DNA of 64,000 nucleotides from CAVUXJ01 sp963814975 (GCA_963814975.1 CAWFFB010000014.1:248001-312000); one strand, 5' to 3'; shown: positions 1 through 8,675, counted from the stretch's first letter. Numbers and translations: made by a program. The notes: generated by a model from the letters alone, not told the origin.

Positions 1-749
1 TGCGTTACCACCTCAAGATCGACACCGGCATGAACCGGCTCGGTTTCCGTTTCGACAACCTCCGCCGCACCGTGCCCGAGCTGCTGGCCAGCGAAAACCT
101 GGAGCTCGACGCCGTCTACACCCACTTCGCGACGGCTGACGATGCCGCGAGCCAGTTGTTCGAGAGCCAGCGCGCGCGGTTCGACGCGGCGGTCTCCGCG
201 ATCGAGACGCTTGGCGCGCGGCCGCGCTACCGGCATGCGGCGAACAGCGCGGCGCTCTTGCGCGATCCGCACGCCTGGTACGACCGTGTGCGTCCGGGCC
301 TGCTACTGTACGGCGTCGTCCCGCCGCCGTTGACATCCGCCATCGGGCTGACACCCGTGATGACGCTCGGGAGCCGCGTCGTGGCTGTGAAGGGCCTGCG
401 CCCCGGCGACGTGAGCGGGTACGGTGCGCGGTTCACGGCCGCCCGTCCGACGACCATCGCCATCGTCCCGGCAGGATACGCCGACGGGCTCGATCTGCGG
501 CTCGGTGGTCGGGGGGCCGTGCTGATCCGGGGCCGCCGCTCGCCAATCATCGGCTCGGTCTGCATGGACATGCTCACCGTCGATGTGACCGGAATGGAAG
601 TCTCGCCCGGTGACGAGGTCGTGATCGTCGGTCCTCAGGGTGGCGATCGGATCGATGTTCGCGAGATGGCAGCGACGGTCGGATCGATTCCCTGGGAAGT
701 ATTGTGTCGTGTCGGCTCACGGATCCAACGCGTTTACGACGAACGATAG
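1..749 (+). CDS. alr: Alanine racemase, C-terminal part (5' end outside window)
   Basis: This is a PLP-dependent racemase that interconverts L- and D-alanine in the cytoplasm for peptidoglycan synthesis. The reading frame is open from base 3, so the gene enters from upstream and its PLP-lysine region is missing here. The visible part starts in the barrel at KIDTGMNRLGF. It continues through the C-terminal beta domain, with the SGYGARF segment that carries the catalytic tyrosine, then PAGYADGLD, then SVCMDM, which lines the active site in this family. About 248 residues are present, roughly the last two thirds of a normal 370-residue enzyme. The stop codon is at 747-749. Identification is secure. 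Confidence 0.95.
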   Translation, partial: RYHLKIDTGMNRLGFRFDNLRRTVPELLASENLELDAVYTHFATADDAASQLFESQRARFDAAVSAIETLGARPRYRHAANSAALLRDPHAWYDRVRPGLLLYGVVPPPLTSAIGLTPVMTLGSRVVAVKGLRPGDVSGYGARFTAARPTTIAIVPAGYADGLDLRLGGRGAVLIRGRRSPIIGSVCMDMLTVDVTGMEVSPGDEVVIVGPQGGDRIDVREMAATVGSIPWEVLCRVGSRIQRVYDER

Positions 750-771
750 CCGGAGATCTGGTGGATTGGGG

Positions 772-826
772 ACTTGGTGAACTTTCGCCAACTCGCCCAA
801 CTCACCAAATCGCCAGTTCACCAACT
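772..826. repeat. Hairpin of short tandem repeats (TCGCCAAC-type unit)
   Basis: The alr-radA gap contains about five degenerate copies of an 8-9 base unit (TCGCCAAC, TCGCCCAAC, TCACCAAA, TCGCCAGT, TCACCAACT). They are preceded by copies in the opposite orientation. TTGGTGAACT at 774-783 is perfectly complementary to AGTTCACCAA at 815-824. It has no T-run, so it is not an ordinary intrinsic terminator. Confidence 0.7.
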
Positions 827-840
827 GTAATAATCAGGTC

Positions 841-2225
841 ATGGCGAAGCCTCCCAAGATCGTATTTGCCTGTCAGGAATGCGGGGCGCAGTCCCCAAAT
901 GGCTCGGCCGCTGCCCGGATTGCGGCGCCTGGAATTCCCTGGTCGAAGAGCGCGCGGAGGCGAGCGAGGGGACGCCGCCTGGTGACCATCGCTACGCCGT
1001 GAGCGGCGCGGCGTCGGCGCGGCTGTACTCCGAGGTCGAGATCGAGCAGCACGCACGGCTGTCGACCGGTATCGACGAGTTCGATCGCGTGCTCGGCGGC
1101 GGGGTCGTGCCCGGATCGCTCGTGCTGCTCGGCGGCGAGCCTGGCATCGGCAAGTCGACGCTGCTGCTCCAGGCCGCCGCGAACATGGCCCGGACCGTCG
1201 GTCCCGTGCTGTACAGCTCCGGCGAGGAATCCGAGCACCAGATCAAGTCGCGCGGGGAGCGTCTCGCGGTCGGAAACGCGCCCCTCTACCTGCTCGCCGA
1301 AACGTGTCTTGAGCACATCCTCGATGAGATCGTCCGCCTCAAGCCGGCGCTCGTCATCGTCGATTCGATTCAGACGGTGTTCTCGCTCAAGTTCCAGTCG
1401 GCGCCGGGCAGCGTGGGACAGGTCCGCGAGGCCGCGACCCAGCTGCTGTTCAAGGCGAAAGGGCAGAACGTGCCCACGTTCCTGGTGGGGCACGTGACGA
1501 AGGACGGCAGTCTTGCCGGCCCGAAAGCACTCGAACACGTGGTCGATACCGTTCTTTACTTCGAAGGGGAGCGGCATCATTCCCATCGGGTCGTGCGCGC
1601 CGTCAAGAACCGCTTCGGCGCCGTCAGCGAGCTCGGCGTCTTCGAGATGACCGCGGCAGGCCTGCGGCCGGTTCCGAATCCGTCGAAAATGTTTCTGGCC
1701 GAACGGCCCTCGAACGCCCCCGGGTCGGCGGTGCTCTGCTCGGTCGAAGGATCGCGCCCGATTCTGGTGGAGGTCCAGGCGCTCGTGAGCTCGACCTCCT
1801 ACGGCACCGCCCGCCGGATGGCGAGCGGGATCGATCAGCAGCGCTTATCGCTGCTCCTCGCGGTGCTCGAGAAGCGCGCCGGCCTCAATCTGCTCGGCGA
1901 CGATGTCTTCGTCAACATCGCTGGCGGGATGACCGTCGACGAACCCGCCTCGGACCTCGGCGTCCTGGCGGCCATCGCCTCGAGCGTCCGCAACCGCGTG
2001 GTCCCCGCGACCACCGCCATGTTCGGGGAGGTCGGCCTCGCCGGCGAGGTTCGCGCCGTCACGCAGGCCCCGCTGCGCCTGCGCGAAGCGGCGCAAATGG
2101 GGTTCGCGCGGTGCATCGTGCCGGAGGCCAACATCGACCCCGCCGATCGGCGTGCGATGGCAGGACAGTGCGATCTCGTTGGTGTTCGCTCGGTCCAGGA
2201 AGCCCTCGACGCGCTCCTTGGTTAG
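841..2225 (+). CDS. radA: DNA repair protein RadA, with an apparent 1-base deletion near 891
   Basis: RadA is a RecA-like ATPase that helps branch migration during recombinational repair. The ATG at 841 begins MAKPPKIVFACQECG, the first half of the N-terminal zinc finger. The frame is then lost in the run CCCC at 891-894 and resumes one frame over as PKWLGRCPDCGAWNSLVEE, the second half of the finger. Restoring one C reunites both cysteine pairs. Downstream are the Walker A motif GGEPGIGKST, the RadA-specific KNRFG motif and a Lon-like C-terminal domain. The corrected length is about 461 residues, normal for the family. The shift is probably a homopolymer sequencing error. A start at 879 would delete half of the zinc finger. 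Confidence 0.9.
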
Positions 2226-2332
2226 GAGTTCTGGTTGGAAGGGGCCACTAGTGATATGGTGTGCGTCGCAAGCCCGCCCGGCGGGGGGTATCGGGCCGGG
2301 GGGCCGCGCATGTCATAACCGGGGGTCTTCAT

Positions 2333-3406
2333 ATGGCTTGGTTTGCGCTCGGACGCATCGTGTTCGTCGCCACCGTTGCATACGTCGCGGCCCTCCTTCG
2401 GCCCCTTGAGGTGGGAGGTCTACCCGCCAACATCCTCTTCGGTCTCGCGCTCGCCGGCGTTGTGGTCGCCCTCGAACGGCCCCTCCGCCAGACGCCGCCC
2501 TCGCGGCTGCTCGGCGCGCTCCTCGGGTTCATCTTCGGGCTCGTGATCGCGCGTGCCATCGAGGCAGGTCTGTTCTGGGCCGATTTCGCCGATCATCGGA
2601 TCGAGTTTCTCCATGGGTTCCTGCTGATCGTCCTGCCCTATCTCGGCCTGGTCTTCGGCGCCAAGAACGGCGAGTGGCTCGAGCCGCTGCGGCTGGCGAG
2701 TCTGTTCCACCCTGTCGGCCCCGAGCGCCGGTACAAGATCCTCGACACCAGCGTCATCATCGACGGCCGCATCGCCGACGTGTGCGAGACCGGCTTCGTC
2801 GACGGCACGCTCGTCATCCCGCAGTTCGTCCTCAAGGAGCTGCAGCTCGTCGCCGATTCCGGCGATGCGATGAAGCGGAACCGCGGGCGCCGCGGCCTCG
2901 ACATCCTGCAGCGGATCCAGAAGATGGCGGCCGTGGAGGTGACGATCTCGGACGTCGACTTCCCCGAGGTCCGGGAGGTCGACTTGAAGCTGATCGAGCT
3001 CGCGCGCACGCTGCAGGGCAAGATCGTGACCAACGACTTCAACCTGAACAAGGTCGCCCAGCTGCGCGGCGTCGACGTCCTCAACGTGAACGAGCTGGCC
3101 AATTCGCTGAAGCCGGTGGTGTTGCCCGGCGAGCTGATGAAAGTGTTCATCCTCAAAGAGGGCAAGGAGTACAACCAGGGCGTGGCTTATCTCGACGATG
3201 GGACGATGGTCGTGGTCGACAATGCCCGAAAGATGATCAGCAAGACGATCGACATCGTGGTCACCAGCGTGCTGCAGACCACGGCTGGCAAGATGATCTT
3301 CGGCCGTTACATCGAGGCGGCCGTGGCCGCGCAGGCCGCGGCGCCGCAGCCGCAACCGCAGGCGCCCGCGGTTGATCGGCTCAAGACGTCGCCGATGTCC
3401 AATTAG
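2333..3406 (+). CDS. Membrane-anchored PIN/TRAM domain protein (YacL family)
   Basis: This protein has three or four N-terminal membrane helices (residues about 1-105) followed by a PIN nuclease-like domain and a TRAM domain. The PIN part begins at YKILDTSVIIDGR, whose first aspartate is the expected metal ligand, and includes a later TNDFNLNKVA segment. The TRAM part follows NELANSLKPVVLPGE and contains GVAYLDDGTMVVVDNA. The C-terminus is rich in Q, A and P. ATG 2333 was chosen because it follows GGGGG at 2321-2325; the frame is open further upstream but begins with an arginine-rich stretch unlike the family. The domain pattern suggests membrane-associated RNA binding or cleavage; the exact substrate is not known to me. 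Confidence 0.88.
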   Translation: MAWFALGRIVFVATVAYVAALLRPLEVGGLPANILFGLALAGVVVALERPLRQTPPSRLLGALLGFIFGLVIARAIEAGLFWADFADHRIEFLHGFLLIVLPYLGLVFGAKNGEWLEPLRLASLFHPVGPERRYKILDTSVIIDGRIADVCETGFVDGTLVIPQFVLKELQLVADSGDAMKRNRGRRGLDILQRIQKMAAVEVTISDVDFPEVREVDLKLIELARTLQGKIVTNDFNLNKVAQLRGVDVLNVNELANSLKPVVLPGELMKVFILKEGKEYNQGVAYLDDGTMVVVDNARKMISKTIDIVVTSVLQTTAGKMIFGRYIEAAVAAQAAAPQPQPQAPAVDRLKTSPMSN

Positions 3407-3500
3407 GAACTCGGAATCAGGAATGCGGAAACCGTTGCCGGCAGGCAGGCGTCGCTGGCATTTCGTTCTTCATTCCTGATTCTCATTCCTAATTCCCAAT
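3401..3500. repeat. Hairpin of short tandem repeats (GAATTCAG-like unit)
   Basis: GAATCAGGAATG at 3414-3425 is perfectly complementary over 12 bases to CATTCCTGATTC at 3471-3482. Each arm is extended by further degenerate copies of the same unit (AATTAGGAAC on the left, TCATTCCTAATTCCCAAT on the right). The left arm begins inside the stop codon of the PIN/TRAM gene, and the right arm ends one base before the GTG of the next gene. Confidence 0.75.
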
Positions 3501-3501
3501 C

Positions 3502-4260
3502 GTGACTTTCCCTCCGTTCCACTGGTGGCGGACCGTCTTTTTCCTCATTCCCGCCATCACCGTCTACACCATCGTGCTGGGTGCGGCCTCGCTCGTTTCG
3601 AGTTTGTTCGACCGCCACGGGTACATGGCGCATCGCTGCGCGCGGGTGTGGTCGTGGCTGATCCTGAAGACCACCGGTGTTCACGTAGCCGTCGAAGGAC
3701 TTGATCGCGTCAAGCCGGATACCACCTACGTCTTCGTCGCCAACCATCAGAGCCACTACGACACGCCAGTGGTGTTCAGCTCGCTGCCGTTTCAACTGCG
3801 CATCATTGCCAAGGAATCGCTCGAGCGTTTCCCGGTGCTCGGGTGGCACCTCAAGCGTGGCGGCCATCTGCTGGTCGATCGCCGGCATCCCGATCCCGCC
3901 GGTATCCTGGCGCGCTGGCGGGCGCTCGTCGCCCACGGTCTGTCGCTCATCATCTACGCTGAAGGAACCAGGAGTCCGGACGGCCGCGTCGGCCGGTTCA
4001 AGGCCGGCAGTTTTCTGCTCGCGATTGAAGCGGGGCTGCCGGTCGTGCCGCTCGCCATCGTCGGCACGCGCGGGGTGATGCCGAAAGGGCGTCTGCGCAC
4101 CGAACCAGGTGAGGTGACGCTCGTCGTGCACGACCCGATTCCCGCCCCCGGGGAGGGCCAGGCGACGATCCGCGACGCCAGGATGCTGGCGGACCGCGTC
4201 CACGCGATCGTGACGAAGACCATCAGGGAAAGACGGGACCGGGCGGCGGTCCCGCTATAA
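3502..4260 (+). CDS. 1-acyl-sn-glycerol-3-phosphate acyltransferase (PlsC-like)
   Basis: This enzyme transfers an acyl chain to lysophosphatidic acid at the inner membrane to form phosphatidic acid for phospholipid synthesis. An N-terminal hydrophobic helix (residues about 9-35) precedes the acyltransferase domain. The catalytic HX4D motif is in NHQSHYDTP, the glycerophosphate-binding motif is EGTRSPDGRVGRFK, and a later motif reads VPLAIVGTRG. The 252-residue length is typical. The start is GTG at 3502, directly after the intergenic repeat; no strong ribosome binding site is visible. The next gene begins 20 bases downstream. Confidence 0.88.
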   Translation: MTFPPFHWWRTVFFLIPAITVYTIVLGAASLVSSLFDRHGYMAHRCARVWSWLILKTTGVHVAVEGLDRVKPDTTYVFVANHQSHYDTPVVFSSLPFQLRIIAKESLERFPVLGWHLKRGGHLLVDRRHPDPAGILARWRALVAHGLSLIIYAEGTRSPDGRVGRFKAGSFLLAIEAGLPVVPLAIVGTRGVMPKGRLRTEPGEVTLVVHDPIPAPGEGQATIRDARMLADRVHAIVTKTIRERRDRAAVPL

Positions 4261-4279
4261 TCCGGGTTTGCCAGGTGCC

Positions 4280-5545
4280 ATGCAAGTGACAGCAATCATC
4301 GCGGCCGGTGGACGCGGCCAGCGGTTCGGCGGCGGAGTGCCCAAGCAGCTGGTGAGCGTCGGCGGCCGTCCCATTCTCGAGCGGACCGTGACGGCCTTTC
4401 TCAGCCACCCGGCCATCCACGAGGTCGTCGTCGCGCTCCCGGCCGAACTATTGGCCGATCCGCCCCCGTACCTGGTCGTCGCGGCGAAGCCGTGCCGCCT
4501 GGTTGCCGGCGGCGTCCGGCGTCAGGATTCGGTGCGTCAGGCGTTTCAGGTCGCGAGCGAGCAGAGCGATCTGATTGTGATCCACGATGCCGCCCGTCCC
4601 TTCGCGAGCGCGGATCTGATCGCGCGCACCATTGCGGCGGCCGCGGAGGGCGGTGCCGCGCTGGCTGCGGTCTCGGCGCGCGATACGGTCAAGCGCGGTG
4701 CGCGGGCTGCCGGGCGCTCCGCGTCAGCGAGCCATCCGGCCGGCGCCGGCGATCAACTGATGGTCGTTGCCGAGACGCTCCCCCGCGACTCGGTCTATCT
4801 CGCGCAAACGCCGCAGGCATTTCGACGCGACGTGCTTCGCGACGGCCTGGCGTTGGGCGACGCCGGCGCCGACGCGACCGACGAGGCCACGCTCGCGGAG
4901 CGCGCCGGTCACACGGTCCTTCTGGTCGAAGGCGAGGGGACAAACATCAAGATCACCACGCCCGGCGACCTCCTCGTTGCAGAGGCGATTGCACGGGGAC
5001 GCCTGGATGGCGCCGCGGGCGCACCTGCCGGATTCCGCGTCGGCGCTGGCTATGATTTGCACCGCCTTGTGGAGGGACGCCGGCTCGTCCTGGGGGGCGT
5101 CAGCATCCCCTTCGAGCGCGGCCTGCTCGGCCACTCCGACGCGGACGCGATCTGTCACGCCGTCACCGATGCCGTGCTCGGTGCGGCGGCCGCCGGCGAT
5201 ATCGGCCGTCACTTCCCCGATGCGGACCCGAAATGGCGCGACTGGTCGAGCATCGACCTGCTCCGGCGCGCAGCGGCGATTGTGAAGGGGCACGGTTACG
5301 CGATCGCCAACGTGGACGTCGTGGTCATCGCCGAGCGTCCGAAGCTTGCGCCGTTTCTCGACCAGATGCGCGCGAACGTGGCTGGCGCCATCGGCGTCGC
5401 GCTCGATGCCGTCAGCATCAAAGGCAAGACGAACGAAGGCCTCGGGGAGCTGGGCCGCGGCGAAGCAATCGCGGTCCATGCAGTAGCTCTCATAGTAGGA
5501 ATCAGCAATCGAGAACCAGGGATTACCACCATCACGGATTCTTGA
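4280..5545 (+). CDS. ispDF: Bifunctional IspD/IspF of the MEP isoprenoid pathway
   Basis: One polypeptide carries 4-diphosphocytidyl-2-C-methyl-D-erythritol synthase (IspD, residues about 1-235) and MECDP synthase (IspF, residues about 250-410). IspD marks are AAGGRGQRFGGGVPKQ, VIHDAARPF and GTNIKITTPGDL. IspF marks are AGYDLHRLV, with metal-binding Asp and His, then GHSDADAICHAVTDA and KGKTNEGLGELGRGE. Such fusions are known in several phyla. ATG 4280 follows AGGTG; the frame is also open from TTG 4268. The last residues (VGISNREPGITTITDS) are not part of the IspF fold and are encoded by the intergenic repeat into which the gene reads. Confidence 0.93.
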   Translation: MQVTAIIAAGGRGQRFGGGVPKQLVSVGGRPILERTVTAFLSHPAIHEVVVALPAELLADPPPYLVVAAKPCRLVAGGVRRQDSVRQAFQVASEQSDLIVIHDAARPFASADLIARTIAAAAEGGAALAAVSARDTVKRGARAAGRSASASHPAGAGDQLMVVAETLPRDSVYLAQTPQAFRRDVLRDGLALGDAGADATDEATLAERAGHTVLLVEGEGTNIKITTPGDLLVAEAIARGRLDGAAGAPAGFRVGAGYDLHRLVEGRRLVLGGVSIPFERGLLGHSDADAICHAVTDAVLGAAAAGDIGRHFPDADPKWRDWSSIDLLRRAAAIVKGHGYAIANVDVVVIAERPKLAPFLDQMRANVAGAIGVALDAVSIKGKTNEGLGELGRGEAIAVHAVALIVGISNREPGITTITDS

Positions 5546-5575
5546 TTCGCAATTCCTCATTCTCAAGTCGTCATC
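5500..5575. repeat. Hairpin of short tandem repeats (GAATTCAG-like unit), overlapping the ispDF 3' end
   Basis: The left arm contains GGAATCAGCAATCGAGAA. The right arm contains GATTCTTGATTCGCAATTCC, made of the same unit family as the element at 3401-3500 but inverted. The best arms match at about 9 of 11 positions (AATCAGCAATC against the reverse complement AATCAAGAATC). The element supplies the last codons and the stop of ispDF and ends just before the gltX start. Confidence 0.55.
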
Positions 5576-5578
5576 ATC

Positions 5579-7093
5579 ATGAGAGTCCGTTTTGCTCCCA
5601 GTCCGACCGGGCAGCTTCACGTCGGGAATGCCCGCACTGCGCTCTTCAACTGGCTCCTTGCCCACGGTTCGGGCGGGGCATTCGTGCTTCGCATCGAAGA
5701 CACCGACGCCGAACGCTCGTCAGCCGAGTCGGAAGCCTCCATCCTGAACGATCTGCGGTGGCTCGGGCTCGACTGGAACGAGGGGCCCGACGGTGGGGGC
5801 CCGGTCGGCCCCTACCGGCAATCCGAACGGCTGCATTTATACGAGTCGTACACGAACGAGCTCCTGAGCTCCTCTCAGGCGTACCACTGCTTCTGTTCGC
5901 GCGAGCAGCTCGAGGCGGAACGGGCCGCGGCGATTGCCGCGGGTCAGCCCGCCCGTTACGGGGGCCGCTGTCGAGCGCTGACGCCCGAGCAGGTCGAGGC
6001 CCGCGTCGCAGCCGGGGAACGCCCGGCGATCCGGTTTCGTGTGCCCGAGGATCGCGAAGTCGTGTTCGCCGACGCGGTTCGCGGCGAGCTGCGGTTTCAC
6101 ACGGACACGATCGGAGACCCCGTTATTGCCCGTGCGGACGGGACGCCGGCCTACAACTTCGCCGTCGTGGTCGACGATGCGCTCATGGCGATCACGCATG
6201 TGATTCGCGGCGAGGATCACATTTCGAACACGCCTCGGCAGATCCTGTTGTACGAGGCGCTCGGCTTCGCGCCGCCCACCTTCGCGCACCTGGCGCTGGT
6301 CCTCGGGCCCGACCACAGTCCACTGTCGAAGCGGCACGGAGCGACGTCGGTCGCGGAGTTCCGGTCGAAGGGCTATCTGCCAGAAGCCCTCGTGAACTAT
6401 CTGGCGCTGATCGGCTGGTCTCCGCGCGGCTCTGCCACCGGCGACGAGGAGTTGCTGCCGGTGCAGGAGCTCGCCCGGCGGTTTTCTCTCGAAGCGGTCG
6501 GTCTGAGCGCGGGCGTGTTTGACGAGGAGAAGCTCGCGTGGGTGAATCGCCACTACCTCAAGGTGGCGCGCCCGGAGAGACTTGCCGACTTGTCGATTCC
6601 GTTCTTCGAGCGCGCCGGCGTCGCGTTGGCGCCCAATGCGCAGGGCCGCGAGTTCCTGGCGGCGATCATGCCGATTGCCACGGCGTCGGTGGACCGGCTC
6701 GATCAGGTACCGGCACGACTCTCGTTTCTGTTCGATTACGCGCCGGAGGTGACGTTCGCGGACGCCTCGGTCGCCACCGAGATGAGCGCGGACGGTGCGC
6801 GCGCCGTTGTCAAGGCGCTGGCCGAAGCGCTCGCGACAGCGCCGCGGCTGGACCGCGAGCGATTCCGGGCGATCGCCAGTGAGCTGAAAGCCCGGACGGG
6901 ACAGAAGGGCAAGGCGCTGTTCCACCCTATCCGGGTGGCGCTGACCGGTCGCGCCGAAGGACCAGAGCTCGATCTGGTGATTCCTGCCATCGATCGCGGC
7001 GCCGATCTGCCGCCAGAGTCCGGCATCCCGAAGATCCTCGGCGGCCGTGAGCGCGCGGCGGCTTTTGCGCGCGCGCTCGAGCAGTCCGGCTGA
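5579..7093 (+). CDS. gltX: Glutamate--tRNA ligase
   Basis: This class I aminoacyl-tRNA synthetase charges tRNA-Glu, and in many bacteria lacking GlnRS also tRNA-Gln. The HIGH-type signature is in PSPTGQLHVGNARTALFNWL near the N-terminus. The KMSKS-type signature is PLSKRHGATSV at about residue 248. A cysteine region with CFCSREQLE lies near residue 102. The C-terminal anticodon-binding domain includes GQKGKALFHPIRVALTG. The length of 504 residues is slightly long for the family but normal. The ATG at 5579 directly follows a CATCATC run at the end of the upstream repeat. Confidence 0.95.
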   Translation: MRVRFAPSPTGQLHVGNARTALFNWLLAHGSGGAFVLRIEDTDAERSSAESEASILNDLRWLGLDWNEGPDGGGPVGPYRQSERLHLYESYTNELLSSSQAYHCFCSREQLEAERAAAIAAGQPARYGGRCRALTPEQVEARVAAGERPAIRFRVPEDREVVFADAVRGELRFHTDTIGDPVIARADGTPAYNFAVVVDDALMAITHVIRGEDHISNTPRQILLYEALGFAPPTFAHLALVLGPDHSPLSKRHGATSVAEFRSKGYLPEALVNYLALIGWSPRGSATGDEELLPVQELARRFSLEAVGLSAGVFDEEKLAWVNRHYLKVARPERLADLSIPFFERAGVALAPNAQGREFLAAIMPIATASVDRLDQVPARLSFLFDYAPEVTFADASVATEMSADGARAVVKALAEALATAPRLDRERFRAIASELKARTGQKGKALFHPIRVALTGRAEGPELDLVIPAIDRGADLPPESGIPKILGGRERAAAFARALEQSG

Positions 7094-7125
7094 AGCCGAT
7101 ACGCCAGGTTCCGCTGGACCTCGTG

Positions 7126-7211
7126 TAACCACGCGGCCACGAAGATCACGAAGAATTTCTGGTACGAAGGGTTCTTCGTGTGTTTTTGTGTTCTTCGCGT
7201 CTTCGTGGTTA
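7126..7211. repeat. Hairpin of short tandem repeats (CACGAAG unit)
   Basis: TAACCACG at 7126-7133 pairs perfectly with CGTGGTTA at 7204-7211. Inside these arms CACGAAGATCACGAAGAA faces TTCTTCGCGTCTTCGTG. The unit CACGAAG or its complement occurs at least six times. The same unit reappears after rpoC at 22540-22605. The element fills the gltX-rlmB gap. Confidence 0.75.
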
Positions 7212-7223
7212 AGTCTGGGCTGA

Positions 7224-7957
7224 ATGCTGATCTACGGGATCAATCCTGTGCTCGAGGCGTTGCGGGCCAAACGAGTGACGACGCTCCGCGTGAGCCAGCC
7301 CACGGGCGGTCGCCTTGCGGATGTCGTGGCCGCCGCCGCAACGGCGGGGGTCGCGATCCGGCGCGTGTCCGCCGCAGACCTGGATCGGGCCGTGGGTGAG
7401 AGCGCCCGCGGCCGCCACCAGGGCGTCGTGGCGGAGGTGCAGGAGAATCGGAGCGTGGACGTTCGCGATTTGATCGCCGGCGCGACCGGTGCACCGCTTA
7501 TCGTCGTGCTCGACGGCATCGAAGATCCGCACAACGTCGGGGCGATTTTGCGCACGGTCGACGCGGCAGGCGCGGACGGGGTGGTGCGGCAGACGCGGCA
7601 CGCTGCGGCGCTTGGCGGGGCCGCGGCGAAAGCGTCGGCGGGGGCGGTGTCGCACGTGAGGATAGCCGACGTGGTGAACATCGCGCGCGCCCTCGAGGAG
7701 CTGAAAACATGCGGGGTATGGACCGTTGGGCTCGCGAGCGACGTCAAAAAACAGGTACCGATGAGATCGATCTCACTTTGCCGACGGCCGTGGTCGTGGG
7801 CGCCGAGGGAACCGGGTTGCGGCGCCTGGTCCGGGAGCGCTGCGACTGGGTCGCAGCGATCCCGATGCGCGGTCACGTCCAGAGCCTGAACGTGTCGGTG
7901 GCGACGGGGGTTGTGTTGTTCGAGGCGCTTCGGCAGCGTCGGGCGGCTGCCGGCTGA
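7224..7957 (+). CDS. rlmB: 23S rRNA 2'-O-methyltransferase (RlmB/TrmH-type SpoU family), with an apparent 1-base deletion near 7746
   Basis: This enzyme methylates a ribose 2'-OH of 23S rRNA (G2251 in E. coli for RlmB). The N-terminal substrate-binding part starts MLIYGINPVLEAL. SpoU motif 1 is LDGIEDPHNVGAILRT. The frame is lost in the A6 run at 7746-7751; adding one A continues the protein as KKTGTDEIDLTLP. Motif 2 (VVVGAEGTGLRRLV) and motif 3 (IPMRGHVQSLNVSVATGVVLFEA) are then in frame to the stop at 7955-7957. The corrected length of about 244 residues is normal for RlmB. The shift sits in a homopolymer and is most likely a sequencing error. Confidence 0.88.
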
Positions 7958-8016
7958 GCTAGGCGGGTTTGGGCTGCTGAGCTACCTTATTCAAGCTTTG
8001 ATGACAACGCATGGTA

Positions 8017-8046
8017 TTGCACGTCTGGCATGGGACGTGCTAAAGT
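8017..8046 (+). promoter_or_regulatory. Sigma-70-type promoter for the tRNA-tuf cluster
   Basis: TTGCAC at 8017-8022 and TAAAGT at 8041-8046 are separated by 18 bases. The first tRNA begins 14 bases after the -10 box. Position and fit to the TTGACA/TATAAT consensus support a strong housekeeping promoter. Confidence 0.6.
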
Positions 8047-8060
8047 CCAACTTTTGTCTG

Positions 8061-8137
8061 GCTGGTGTAGCTCAGTCCGGTAGAGCAGCTGATTTGTAAT
8101 CAGCAGGTCGTGGGTTCAAATCCCTCCGCCAGCTCCA
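8061..8137 (+). tRNA. tRNA-Thr (anticodon TGT), CCA encoded
   Basis: The acceptor GCTGGTG pairs with CGCCAGC with one G-T pair. The anticodon stem GCTGA/TCAGC encloses the loop TTTGTAA. The T-arm contains GGTTCAAATCC. The 3' end TCCA is encoded. It is the first of four tRNAs ahead of tuf. Confidence 0.95.
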
Positions 8138-8176
8138 TCGGGCCGCTTGGTCTGCAAGGCAATGGTCGAAAGCGGC

Positions 8177-8225
8177 GCATTCCAGCATACAGATATTGTC
8201 TGACGCAGGCATTCCAACACACAGA
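8177..8225 (+). repeat. Imperfect 17-base direct repeat between two tRNAs
   Basis: GCATTCCAGCATACAGA at 8177-8193 and GCATTCCAACACACAGA at 8209-8225 differ at two positions. They lie 15 bases apart just before tRNA-Tyr. Confidence 0.5.
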
Positions 8226-8231
8226 CAGGTT

Positions 8232-8318
8232 GGCGAGGTAGCGAAGCGGTCAAACGCAGCAGACTGTAAATCTGTCGCCCTAGCGGCTTCGAAGGTTCGA
8301 GTCCTTCCCTCGCCACCA
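8232..8318 (+). tRNA. tRNA-Tyr (anticodon GTA), long variable arm, CCA encoded
   Basis: The acceptor GGCGAGG pairs with CCTCGCC. The anticodon loop CTGTAAA carries GTA. A long variable arm (around CGCCCTAGCGGC) makes it a type II tRNA of 87 bases. The T-loop is GGTTCGAGTCC. Confidence 0.95.
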
Positions 8319-8337
8319 ACTTGGGCGAACAATGAAT

Positions 8338-8427
8338 CTGGTCATCTCGTTATCCGGTTCTCTGGTCATTGAGGTCGCGGTTCACGAACCCATCAGCAGC
8401 AGGATTCCGGGACAACCAGATGACCAG
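8338..8427. repeat. Hairpin of short repeats (CTGGTCAT unit) between tRNA-Tyr and tRNA-Gly
   Basis: CTGGTCATCT at 8338-8347 is perfectly complementary to AGATGACCAG at 8418-8427. The left side carries a second copy of the unit (CTCTGGTCATTGAGG), and the right side continues with GGTTCAGCGTAACCGAG. The architecture matches the other gap elements. Confidence 0.65.
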
Positions 8428-8444
8428 GTTCAGCGTAACCGAGA

Positions 8445-8460
8445 GGCGGGCTCGCCCGCC
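8445..8460. repeat. GC-rich palindrome without T-run
   Basis: GGCGGGC at 8445-8451 and GCCCGCC at 8454-8460 form a 7-bp stem with a 2-base loop. No U-tract follows, so terminator function is not supported. Confidence 0.45.
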
Positions 8461-8489
8461 GAAGCGTGGAGTGCGTGAGTAACGCGAAG

Positions 8490-8564
8490 GCGGGAGTAAC
8501 TCAGTGGTAGAGTCACAGCCTTCCAAGCTGTTGGTCGCGGGTTCGATCCCCGTCTCCCGCTCCA
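8490..8564 (+). tRNA. tRNA-Gly (anticodon TCC), CCA encoded
   Basis: The acceptor GCGGGAG pairs with CTCCCGC. The anticodon loop CTTCCAA carries TCC. The T-arm contains GGTTCGATCCC. The 75-base length is normal. Confidence 0.95.
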
Positions 8565-8581
8565 GACTGAGTGATATATGT

Positions 8582-8675
8582 CCGTTCTTCGTTCGACGTT
8601 CTTCGTTCTCCGTTCGCGAGGCGTCGAGCCGGGACGACGAACGCAGAACGGCGAACGTAGAACGATGCGCGAAGT
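8582..8675. repeat. Hairpin of short tandem repeats (GAACG unit)
   Basis: The left arm carries repeated CGTTC/GTTCTT copies (CCGTTCTTCGTTCGACGTTC and following). The right arm carries GAACGCAGAACGGCGAACG and TAGAACG, the reverse complement of the same unit. The same unit recurs in the rplA-rplJ gap at 12600-12690. The element lies between two tRNA genes that are probably co-transcribed. Confidence 0.65.

Noticed and set aside
772..826. CRISPR array or integron-like repeats in the gaps
   Set aside because: Units are 5-10 bases, degenerate and inverted, without regular spacers of constant length; no cas genes or integrase are present.
5233..6522. A 429-residue + strand frame across ispDF and gltX
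   Set aside because: It is an Arg-rich shadow frame of two certain genes.
8445..8460. Intrinsic terminator between tRNA-Tyr and tRNA-Gly
   Set aside because: The GC stem is good, but there is no T-run and it lies inside a tRNA cluster.
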